Shown: positions 1 through 5,746 of the stretch, one piece after another | How the letters are laid out: the number at the start of each line of letters is the position of its first letter | Position numbering within the stretch: position 1 is the stretch's first letter | Assembly (NCBI GenBank): GCA_003265885.1 | Contig: QFBQ01000037.1 | Coordinates: 1-15,950 of the forward strand | Length of the DNA: 15,950 bases | Direction of reading: 5' to 3' | Source: Candidatus Marinamargulisbacteria bacterium SCGC AG-343-D04 | Lineage (GTDB): Bacteria > Margulisbacteria > Marinamargulisbacteria > GCA-2716485 > GCA-002719695 | Notes under the pieces: model-generated | What the model was told of the DNA's origin: nothing | Databases searched by the model: none | The model's input: the letters and a program-made list of their open reading frames with translations, nothing else | Made by a program: the position numbers and the translations under genes

Positions 1-117
1 CTCAACTATTTTTTCGTATCGTTATAGCGACATCTATAGAAAAATGAAATTTATCCGGAGCTTGTACCGATAACTATATGGTAGGGGGGAATATAAATTC
101 TTATTTGGAGAAAATAA

Positions 118-1389
118 ATGGTTGTTTTTTTACATAGTAATGCAAGGGCTGCAATTCGTAGGAATGCAGCAACAGGCGTTGCTAAGAAAGCACTTAACAA
201 GAGGAGTTGGGTTTCGCCAAGCTCAAATAGACATCAGCAAGATGTAACAGAAATGACCCAAGATGCCTATAGCGGGAACCCGACAGCTGAGTTAAAGCTG
301 TCTGATTACTTCAGTTCTTGTAATAGAAAAAAATCGTCATTTAAATATTGCAGACGATCAGCAGAAAAAGGCAACGTAGACGCTCAATATCAATTGGGAA
401 TGAAGTATTATAAAGGGGATGGGGTTGGGTCAAATTCTAAAGAGGCTTTCAGATGGTTATTATTGGCTTTCAATAGGGATCATAAAGGGGCGTTAGCTCA
501 ATTAATAGAATTAGATGTAACTCCAAGTGACATAAAAGATGTATTGCTCAAAAATGAAGTGAGAGAATCTTTCTACGAAAAGGCATGTAGCTCTGCCATA
601 TCTTTGGGAGCTAAACAAAAAGCGTTTCTTTTGGCGTTAGATGTTCTGCATGGACATTCTACAGCGTTACCTGAATTAATAGGTTTAGCAAAAGACGGAA
701 GCCAAGATGCTTTAGAAAAATTAGACCAAATAGCCAATGACGTGGAAGGTAAAATGGTACCTCTAGGAAATGGTGATCAAAAATCCGTAACTGACATATT
801 GAATGAAATTTCATTTAGATGTCCAATATCTTTTACAAGATATTTTAAAAAAGGTGGTCAGGACTGGAAAGAACTTAAGCTTAGGAACAGGCATACATTG
901 TTTTTTAGAGAGGGGGCAGATAAAACTATGCAAGATGCATATGTTCAAGTAGGTGAAGTGGGGGAATGTACGCCCCTAAAAAACTTGGTTAAATGGTTGG
1001 AAAATAAACACACATGTCCAATAACCAGAGATGATCTAAGTCTGTGCAGTCCTTTTTTAAAATCTGTGCACAAGACACCTGAACATTTAAGTAATGAGCG
1101 TTATAGCCCAGGGCTTATGTATTATCATGGAGTAGAGGGAGAGCAAAGTTATGAAAAAGCGCTTAAATGGTATACATTTGCTGTAAATCAGGGCAATGCA
1201 GACGATCAATTTTATTTGGGGACTATGTATTATCAAGGAAAAGGGACAGGTCCAGATATGAGTGAAGAGGAACGAATGCAAGAAGCTGTTAAATGGTTTC
1301 AAAAAGCTGCGGATCAAGGACATGCAGCCGCCAAAAATAACCTGGAATTTATCGAAATAAATGCATTACAAAAGACAATTCATAGATAA
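118..1389 (+). CDS. Sel1-repeat protein with a central RING/U-box-like Cys-His-Cys-Cys domain; candidate host-directed effector
   Basis: The 423-residue product begins at ATG 118, 7 bases after a GGAG ribosome binding site (107-110). One Sel1 repeat lies near residues 88-125 and two more near 328-410, with the usual AQYxLGxxYYxGxGV and KWFQKAADQG patterns. Between them, residues 233-310 hold a CPIS motif (C235), HTLFF (H259), C284, then LVKWLENKHTCPITRDD (C300). This order resembles the start and end of a U-box or SP-RING domain, with about 20 extra residues in the middle. The four candidate metal or core residues C235, H259, C284 and C300 are kept at nearly identical spacing in the paralogue at 4452-5218. 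There is no signal peptide. The first 41 residues contain no acidic residue and many Arg, Lys and Ala. The gene converges on holA with only 3 bases between stop codons. Sel1 repeats are secure; a ubiquitin-ligase role is inference from motif order, and a divergent zinc domain of other function is the main alternative. Confidence 0.85.
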   Translation: MVVFLHSNARAAIRRNAATGVAKKALNKRSWVSPSSNRHQQDVTEMTQDAYSGNPTAELKLSDYFSSCNRKKSSFKYCRRSAEKGNVDAQYQLGMKYYKGDGVGSNSKEAFRWLLLAFNRDHKGALAQLIELDVTPSDIKDVLLKNEVRESFYEKACSSAISLGAKQKAFLLALDVLHGHSTALPELIGLAKDGSQDALEKLDQIANDVEGKMVPLGNGDQKSVTDILNEISFRCPISFTRYFKKGGQDWKELKLRNRHTLFFREGADKTMQDAYVQVGEVGECTPLKNLVKWLENKHTCPITRDDLSLCSPFLKSVHKTPEHLSNERYSPGLMYYHGVEGEQSYEKALKWYTFAVNQGNADDQFYLGTMYYQGKGTGPDMSEEERMQEAVKWFQKAADQGHAAAKNNLEFIEINALQKTIHR

Positions 1390-1392
1390 TAA

Positions 1393-2355
1393 TTAAGCAC
1401 GAATCAAAGAAGGAAACTTGGAAAAAACGTAGGCGGGTTTTAGCTTTCCTGATTTAATATTCACGTCAAATTCTGCTAGTTGAATCATAATGGAAGAGAC
1501 ATCATCGACACTATAGTGTTTTTTGATAGAGTAGAGCAGTTGTTTGACGAAGAAAGGGTGTTTGCCAGTTTCTTTGGCAATTTGTGCATCGGAATGACGA
1601 TGGGAGTGTAGGTATAGAATTTGCAGATAGAGTCTAAACGTGGCAGATAGCAGACCTATGAATTTGATGGGGTCTTCTCCGCTATTTTTGAGAATTTGAA
1701 TGGAGGAAAAAACGGTTTTATAGTCTCGTTTTTTGAGGCCCTCAAGACAATCAAATATACTGCTTTGGGCTTCAGATCCAAATTGTTTAACATGGTTGAG
1801 AGTAATGTGAGATTCCTCTCCTAAAAAAACGCAAAGTGTTTCGATTTCGTTGGCACATGTGCGCAGAGACATGCCGCATATGGATTGGAGTAAAATAAGC
1901 GCGTCGTCATCGATACGTTTGTTGGCGGCTTGCAGGCGTTGTTTGATCCAGTGAGATACCTTTTCTTGCTCCCAGTCTTTGAAAGGTTCAAAGAGTTGAA
2001 AGGAGGCGTGTTTTTTTAAGGTGCTGGCTATTTTTTTACGTTGATCTACGCTGCCATGATTGATGATGATGATGCCAGTATCTGGATTGACAGGTTTTTT
2101 GAAGAGATCGCACCAAAGATCTATATCTGTTTTTGATGGGTTTTTGCTGAAAAAAGAGGGGTTTTTGATGACGATGAGTTGTTGGGAGGAGAAGAGGCCT
2201 GTGCTCATGCTGGTATTGAGAATCGATTTTATATCGATATCTCCTTCAAAGAAAACAGGGTCGATGGAGGGGTGAGGACTTAGGCATTTTTGCAGAGCTT
2301 CATCTACAAGAAATGTTTCGTTGCCGAAAAAAAAATGAATCTTTCCTAAAGTCAT
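1393..2355 (-). CDS. holA: DNA polymerase III delta subunit (clamp-loader subunit)
   Basis: The 320-residue product fits the HolA family in length and layout. The delta subunit opens the beta sliding clamp within the clamp-loader complex at the replication fork. The N-terminus (residues 4-21, KIHFFFGNETFLVDEALQ) is the degenerate nucleotide-binding-loop region typical of delta. Residues 104-108 (DQRKK) match the family D-x-R-K-K motif after the hydrophobic strand GIIIINH. Residues near 199-210 (SIFDCLEGL) begin the helical C-terminal domain, and the end (DVNIKSGKLKPAYVF) matches the collar-domain terminus. The ATG at 2353-2355 gives the expected N-terminus, but no Shine-Dalgarno sequence precedes it. 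On the minus strand a TTGAAT, 17 bases, TATCCT arrangement places a possible transcription start almost at the ATG, so a near-leaderless message is possible. The gene is transcribed away from the operon at 2554-3996 and is not in an operon with it. Confidence 0.93.
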   Translation of the reverse strand: MTLGKIHFFFGNETFLVDEALQKCLSPHPSIDPVFFEGDIDIKSILNTSMSTGLFSSQQLIVIKNPSFFSKNPSKTDIDLWCDLFKKPVNPDTGIIIINHGSVDQRKKIASTLKKHASFQLFEPFKDWEQEKVSHWIKQRLQAANKRIDDDALILLQSICGMSLRTCANEIETLCVFLGEESHITLNHVKQFGSEAQSSIFDCLEGLKKRDYKTVFSSIQILKNSGEDPIKFIGLLSATFRLYLQILYLHSHRHSDAQIAKETGKHPFFVKQLLYSIKKHYSVDDVSSIMIQLAEFDVNIKSGKLKPAYVFSKFPSLIRA

Positions 2356-2451
2356 CTAGAAAGGATAAAGAAATAAACAGAGAAATTCAATGTTTTTAGA
2401 TATGGTTTTAGTGGGACATTATTACATCTCGAATAGGGCGAGGGGGGAACG

Positions 2452-2480
2452 AAAAAGATGGTGATAGACCATCTTTTTTT
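2452..2480. terminator. Strong rho-independent hairpin terminator, usable in both directions
   Basis: AAAAAGATGGT (2452-2462) and ACCATCTTTTT (2468-2478) form an 11-pair perfect stem around the 5-base loop GATAG, followed by further T residues to 2480. The A-run on the left makes it work on the minus strand as well. No plus-strand gene lies just upstream, because holA occupies the opposite strand. It therefore either ends a short unannotated RNA begun in 2356-2450 or shields the promoter at 2495-2522 from read-through. Confidence 0.85.
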
Positions 2481-2494
2481 ATTTTCATCTTTAT

Positions 2495-2522
2495 TTGATT
2501 CCCTGTAAAACTATGCTAGAAT
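2495..2522 (+). promoter_or_regulatory. Sigma70-type promoter with extended -10 for the AURKAIP1-MEMO-AMMECR1 operon
   Basis: TTGATT (2495-2500) as -35 and TAGAAT (2517-2522) as -10 are separated by 16 bases. TGC directly before the -10 supplies the extended -10 TGn motif. It sits just after the terminator at 2452-2480 and about 20 bases before the strong ribosome binding site of the first gene. Confidence 0.65.
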
Positions 2523-2541
2523 TATCGACTACTTGTTTAAC

Positions 2542-2550
2542 AGGAGGTGA
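2542..2550 (+). promoter_or_regulatory. Full-length Shine-Dalgarno site that sets a TTG start
   Basis: AGGAGGTGA is close to fully complementary to the 3' end of 16S rRNA. AGGAGG (2542-2547) is 6 bases before the TTG at 2554-2556, the only start that opens the 29-residue reading frame at its conserved N-terminus. It is the best ribosome binding site in the window and suggests high expression. Confidence 0.85.
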
Positions 2551-2553
2551 GTA

Positions 2554-2643
2554 TTGGGAAGTCTAATTAAGAAGCGGCGTAAGAAAATGCGAAAGCATAA
2601 GTACAAGAAGTACGGAAAAAGAATGAAAGCGAATAAACGATAA
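2554..2643 (+). CDS. AURKAIP1/COX24-domain micro-protein, likely ribosome-associated
   Basis: This 29-residue product starts at TTG 2554 and ends with TAA at 2641-2643. About half its residues are Lys or Arg, and it carries the pattern KKRRKKMRKHKYKKYGKR. The KMxKHKxxK core is the hallmark of the AURKAIP1/COX24 C-terminal domain, the family of the mitochondrial small-subunit ribosomal protein mS38. Bacterial members are similarly tiny and are presumed to bind ribosomal RNA. The near-ideal ribosome binding site supports strong translation, as expected of a ribosomal component. It is first in the operon, 13 bases before the MEMO gene. Its small size and TTG start make it easy to miss. Family assignment is by motif recognition; the ribosomal role is inferred from mS38. 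Confidence 0.85.
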   Translation: MGSLIKKRRKKMRKHKYKKYGKRMKANKR

Positions 2644-2656
2644 AGCGAGCAGTTTT

Positions 2657-3466
2657 ATGAAACAAGCTATTTTTGCAGGATCTTTTTATCCTAGTTCAAA
2701 AAAAGACTGTTTACAGTTCATTCACGACTTTAGTGCCCCTATCACGATACCAACATGTTCAAAAAAGCCGCTAGCTATAGTAGCGCCTCATGCTGGCTAT
2801 GTATATTCAGGTAAAGTGGCGGCGCATGCCTTTAAATCTATTCAAGACTTTTCATATAAACGAGCCCTGATATTAGGGCCTTCTCACCGATATCATTTTA
2901 ATGGAGTTTCGTTCTTGTCTGAAGACAGTTATGAGACGCCTTTGGGCGCTGTTGAGATCGATCAAGACTGTGTGTTGGCGTTGACGCGAGAGAGCGAGAT
3001 GTTTTCAAATGATAGCCAGGCTTACAGTAACGAACATTCTATAGAGGTAGAGCTTCCTTTTTTAAAATCATGTTTCCCTTCATTGCCGATAGTGCCTATA
3101 GTGATAGGTCGGTATTCTCCGTCTATTTTACATGATTTAGCCACTGCTATTATTCGTCATTGCAAGAGAGAAGAGACTCTTTTAGTTGTGTCTACGGATC
3201 TGTCACATTTTTATCCGTCAGATATTGCAGAAAAGATGGATAAAAAGGCCATCGATATTATGTTGCGACAAGATAGTGATGAGTTAGAGCGAGAAAGCAG
3301 AAAGGAGAGCATTCAGCTGTGTGGGTTAGGTGCGATGTTGGCTGTTTTAGAAGTTCTTAAAACATGGCGTTGTGAGACAGTGGATTATTTATCATATTGT
3401 CACTCTGGAGATCAGAGCGGTGATAATTCGAGAGTTGTAGGGTATAGTGCTTTACGATATTCATAA
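2657..3466 (+). CDS. amrB: MEMO-family protein (AmmeMemoRadiSam system protein B)
   Basis: The 269-residue product has the full MEMO1 fold signature. APHAGYVYSG holds H45, LILGPSH holds H77, NEHS lies at 125-128, STDLSH holds D181 and H184, and LCGLGA holds C222. The spacings H45-H77 (32) and D181-H184 (3) equal those of human MEMO1 metal-site residues H49, H81, D189 and H192, and C222 probably corresponds to C244, so the metal site looks intact. MEMO proteins are related in fold to non-heme iron dioxygenases and have been reported to bind iron or copper; the bacterial role is unsettled. The neighbouring AMMECR1 gene, 17 bases downstream, is its usual genomic partner. The third member, a radical SAM protein, is not in this window. 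The ribosome binding site before ATG 2657 is weak, so translation may depend on the preceding gene. Confidence 0.92.
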   Translation: MKQAIFAGSFYPSSKKDCLQFIHDFSAPITIPTCSKKPLAIVAPHAGYVYSGKVAAHAFKSIQDFSYKRALILGPSHRYHFNGVSFLSEDSYETPLGAVEIDQDCVLALTRESEMFSNDSQAYSNEHSIEVELPFLKSCFPSLPIVPIVIGRYSPSILHDLATAIIRHCKREETLLVVSTDLSHFYPSDIAEKMDKKAIDIMLRQDSDELERESRKESIQLCGLGAMLAVLEVLKTWRCETVDYLSYCHSGDQSGDNSRVVGYSALRYS

Positions 3467-3483
3467 GTAACAAGGAGAAAAGA

Positions 3484-3996
3484 ATGCATCCACTGATTAC
3501 CTTAGCAAAAGACAGTATTATGGAAGAATTGGGAACTGTTGTTCAGGCGGATATTGAATCCGTGAAGCGAGTGTATGGCCAAGAAGGCGGCGTGTTTGTA
3601 ACCCTAAAAAAGGGAGGAGAGTTAAGGGGCTGTATAGGTCGGATTATTTCTGATATTCCAGTTTATGAGTGTGTTTATAAGATGGCAAAAGCCGCGGCTT
3701 TTCAGGATTTTAGATTTTCTCCATTAACGAAGGATGAAGTAGAAGATGTTTCGATTTCCATATCACTATTAACCGTTCCACGTACGATTTCATCGTATCA
3801 AGAGATACGACTAGGAAAGCATGGGGTTATATTGCGTTATGGGACGGCATCTAGTGTATTTTTGCCGGAAGTGGCGGTAGAACAAGGCTGGGATTTAGAG
3901 ACCATGCTGCGACACTTGGCACAAAAAGCAGGCCTTTCTGGAGAGATATTTAGAAAGGCGGAGTATGATGTGTTTGAATCGGAAAAAATAGAGTAG
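3484..3996 (+). CDS. amrA: AMMECR1-family protein (AmmeMemoRadiSam system protein A)
   Basis: The 170-residue product shows the AMMECR1 hallmarks: GGVFVTLKKGGELRGCIG (residues 35-52, with invariant LRGCIG), DFRFSPL (75-81), GKHGVIL (111-117), FLPEVAVEQGW (126-136) and an LAQKAGL segment near the C-terminus. Its length is normal for the bacterial family. An AAGGAG ribosome binding site (about 3471-3476) precedes ATG 3484. It is the last gene of the three-gene operon. The biochemical role is not firmly known; co-occurrence with MEMO and a radical SAM enzyme suggests a shared redox or modification pathway. No GC-rich hairpin terminator is visible after the stop. The last 20 bases of this gene and the following 21 bases recur imperfectly at 5425-5459. 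Confidence 0.92.
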   Translation: MHPLITLAKDSIMEELGTVVQADIESVKRVYGQEGGVFVTLKKGGELRGCIGRIISDIPVYECVYKMAKAAAFQDFRFSPLTKDEVEDVSISISLLTVPRTISSYQEIRLGKHGVILRYGTASSVFLPEVAVEQGWDLETMLRHLAQKAGLSGEIFRKAEYDVFESEKIE

Positions 3997-4017
3997 TTTT
4001 ATATTCATATCTTTATG
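3975..4017 (+). repeat. Left copy of an imperfect direct repeat: 3' end of the AMMECR1 gene and its flank
   Basis: TGAATCG (3975-3981) and AGTAGTTTTATATTCATAT plus one mismatch plus TTTATG (3992-4017) recur at 5425-5459. The 26-base right part has one mismatch. The two parts are 8 bases closer together in the far copy. This copy includes the AMMECR1 stop codon, so it is probably the original. The repeats bracket the two decayed minus-strand genes. Confidence 0.75.
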
Positions 4018-4035
4018 TTTCTTTCCCCTTTTCTT

Positions 4036-4353
4036 TTATAAAACAGGGTCCCAAGATTTATATTGAGCTCCTGAATGAACTAGTATCGAAGCTCTGCTAA
4101 ATAGGTTAGCGGCTTTTTTATCATGTTGTTCTGCCTCTACCCCTCTTCCATGTTGACTTATCCACTCCAGATTAAACTGCGTTTTACAATGTCCTTCCTT
4201 TGCTGCGAATACATACCGTTTCAACGATTCTTCATCACTTTTCTTTACCCCATTTCCATATTCGTGAATATGCCCCAGTCTATATGGGGCCTCAACAGTA
4301 CACTCTGTTTCTACTTTTTCATTTATTTGATGATAGTCAATATAGAAATTTTT
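4036..4353 (-). pseudogene. Decayed Sel1-repeat gene remnant
   Basis: The minus-strand frame ending with TAA at 4036-4038 encodes two Sel1-like repeats: APYRLGHIHEYGNGV then AAKEGHCKTQFNLEWISQHGRGVE, followed by a partial third (HSGAQYK). The homology runs upstream of the TTG at 4224 to an in-frame double stop at 4354-4359, so a TTG start at 4224 would cut through a repeat. Further upstream, ATG 4434 is in the same frame and opens 16 codons before a stop at 4384-4386. The simplest reading is one gene from about 4434 to 4036 inactivated by three nonsense codons. It lies 98 bases after the frameshifted gene at 4452-5218, in the same direction. A segment SDEESLKR resembles the long Sel1 variant of the neighbouring genes. 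No function is expected. Confidence 0.7.
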
Positions 4354-4451
4354 TTATTAATTATGAGCAGTAGATTTGGCTTTTTATAAAAGGGATTCCT
4401 TTATAGGTGGAGAGGCTAATAGAGGGAAGGACATTACGTGCTCTTATTTAT

Positions 4452-5218
4452 TCAAAGACTCAAGATATAGCTTGGGTCTTCTTGGTGTTTCTCTGCTTTA
4501 GCACTCCACTCAGCGGCTTTCTGCTCGTTGTTGTTAGACTTATAATAATCACTTAGCCTAAGCATCGAGTCTATGCAGTTTTTTTCCGCATAAAGTGAAT
4601 ACCACCTAATCACCGGATCATCATCACCAAGATCATGCTCTAGGTGTTCGAAGATCTCTCCTATTGCTATAGCCTGCTTCTCTATCTCCAAATCATTGCC
4701 GCCAAATGTTTCAAAAGTAGCTAAAAATGGATTATAGAGATCTGTGACATCTCTATTTAAAGGGCAAGTATTGCGGAATTTAGAGTGAGTATTCCAGGAC
4801 GTTAGTCCGACACAGCCCCCTTCTTGCCCTACTTGAACATATGCATGTTGCCTAGATTTATCTGCCCCCTTTCTAAAAAATAATGTATGACTATCTCCAA
4901 GTTTAACTTCTTCCCATTCCTGACCTGCACCTTTTTTAAAATATCGGTCCTTAGATATTGCGCATTCAAATGAAAATTCATCCAATATTTCTGATACAGA
5001 TTTACTGTCGCCGCTTTGTAGAATTATAGTTTTAGTTGCAAAGTCAGTATCTAATTTTTGCAAAGCAACGAGGTCCCCTTTTTTGGCTTGTTCTATAATA
5101 GATTTAAATTTATTGATGAACGCTGAGGGGGTCGTTCAGATGAAACGGTATATCGTTCAGATGAAACGGGATAAGGCCGAGTTCTACAACAACAAAAAAT
5201 ACTAGTCAACATACTCAT
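4452..5218 (-). pseudogene. Frameshifted paralogue of the RING/U-box-like gene at 118-1389
   Basis: The natural start appears to be ATG 5218, 12 bases after an AAGGA site on the minus strand. That frame runs 41 codons (5218-5093) and stops. A second frame, open from 5135 to the TGA at 4452-4454, encodes IIEQAKKGDLVALQKL and then the domain SFECAIS, SHTLFF, GGC and NTCPLNRDV, closely matching gene 118-1389 (LIGLAKDGSQDALEKL onward). One extra C in the C-run opposite 5127-5131 would join the two frames into a single protein of about 255 residues. The Cys-His-Cys-Cys residues are conserved, but CPIS has become CAIS and CPITRDD has become CPLNRDV. A weak Sel1-like tail (LRLSDYYKSNNNEQKAAEW) ends the protein. 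The reconstructed N-terminus has a Cys triplet (IFCCCR) and a doubled VSSER segment. It could be a true pseudogene, a phase-variable gene or a sequencing error. Confidence 0.75.
5132..5169. repeat. Two-copy tandem repeat, 17 identical bases with 21-base period
   Basis: TCGTTCAGATGAAACGG occurs at 5132-5148 and again at 5153-5169. The 21-base period is a multiple of three. On the minus strand it encodes the duplicated peptide VSSER in the N-terminal part of the frameshifted gene. It lies next to the G5 run (5127-5131) where the reading frame is lost. Confidence 0.85.
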
Positions 5219-5424
5219 TTTTTTACTTACGTCCTTTTTTATCTTTTTTATTTTTCAAATTGATCATAATAAGATCTATATAGCATTGTCGTACAATTCA
5301 TCTAAAAAGTTTCATAAATTTTTTATTCGTTATATATACCAAGAAAATTATATATTAATAGCTTAGTTAAAAATTAAAAACTAAAATCTATTACATATGT
5401 ATTCAGCATATTTTAATTAAAGGG

Positions 5425-5459
5425 TGAATCGAAAGTAGTTTTATATTCATATTTTTATG
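5425..5459 (+). repeat. Right copy of the imperfect direct repeat of the AMMECR1 3' end
   Basis: TGAATCG (5425-5431), then AGTAGTTTTATATTCATAT and TTTATG (5434-5459), match 3975-4017 with one mismatch in the right part and an 8-base deletion between the parts. It lies in non-coding DNA where an AMMECR1 3' end has no reason to be, so it is best explained as a duplication made when the block 4018-5424 arrived. Confidence 0.75.
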
Positions 5460-5703
5460 GTATGCCTTTTGAGAATTTAATATAACATAGTTTTAAAAGA
5501 ATAAAAATAAAAGTAGAAATAAAGATGAAGATTTAAATTTTTATTTAATAAAGTAAGGTTTAGATATAGTGTGTTAAAAAGTTTTTTGGTGATTATTTTT
5601 TGATTTAGATGAAGTCAGTTAGCACACACATGTACTTCAGTGTTGAGAATCTCTATTGGGCAGCGGGTTTTAGAGGTTATTGCAGATATGTTGTCCTTCT
5701 CTC

Positions 5704-5733
5704 TTTACCTCACCCCCTATTCCTCACTACAAT
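5704..5733 (+). promoter_or_regulatory. Possible promoter of the queA operon
   Basis: TTTACC (5704-5709) and TACAAT (5728-5733) are 18 bases apart. Transcription would start near 5740, leaving only a few bases before ATG 5747, which would fit the lack of a Shine-Dalgarno site there. The -35 matches the consensus at four of six positions, so this is a weak call. Confidence 0.3.
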
Positions 5734-5746
5734 AGATCCGTTGTTC

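Larger units (their letters stand above)
5219..5746. other. AT-rich stretch without a recognisable gene
   Basis: No convincing coding sequence is seen on either strand. The part next to 5218 should hold the promoter of the minus-strand gene; an ATTGT-CGT-ACAAT palindrome lies at 5285-5297. The repeat copy at 5425-5459 marks the probable right edge of an inserted block, and the DNA after 5460 may be the original flank of the AMMECR1 operon. The open frame from 5609 to 5746 extends queA upstream but shows no family similarity. Confidence 0.6.

Noticed and set aside
4018..4031. TTTCTTTCCCCTTT shared with 12482-12495 after both minus-strand Sel1 genes
   Set aside because: The match is only 14 bases of low-complexity pyrimidines, close to chance expectation for this window.
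4452..5063. A 203-residue gene starting at TTG 5063
   Set aside because: Homology to the paralogue continues upstream of this TTG, and a proper ATG with ribosome binding site exists at 5218 in the other frame, so the TTG is not the natural start.
5285..5297. ATTGT-CGT-ACAAT palindrome as an operator
   Set aside because: A single 5-base half-site pair in AT-rich DNA is too weak to call without a second instance.
5609..5746. 46-residue N-terminal extension of queA from ATG 5609
   Set aside because: The segment has no QueA similarity, while ATG 5747 gives the canonical family start and length.
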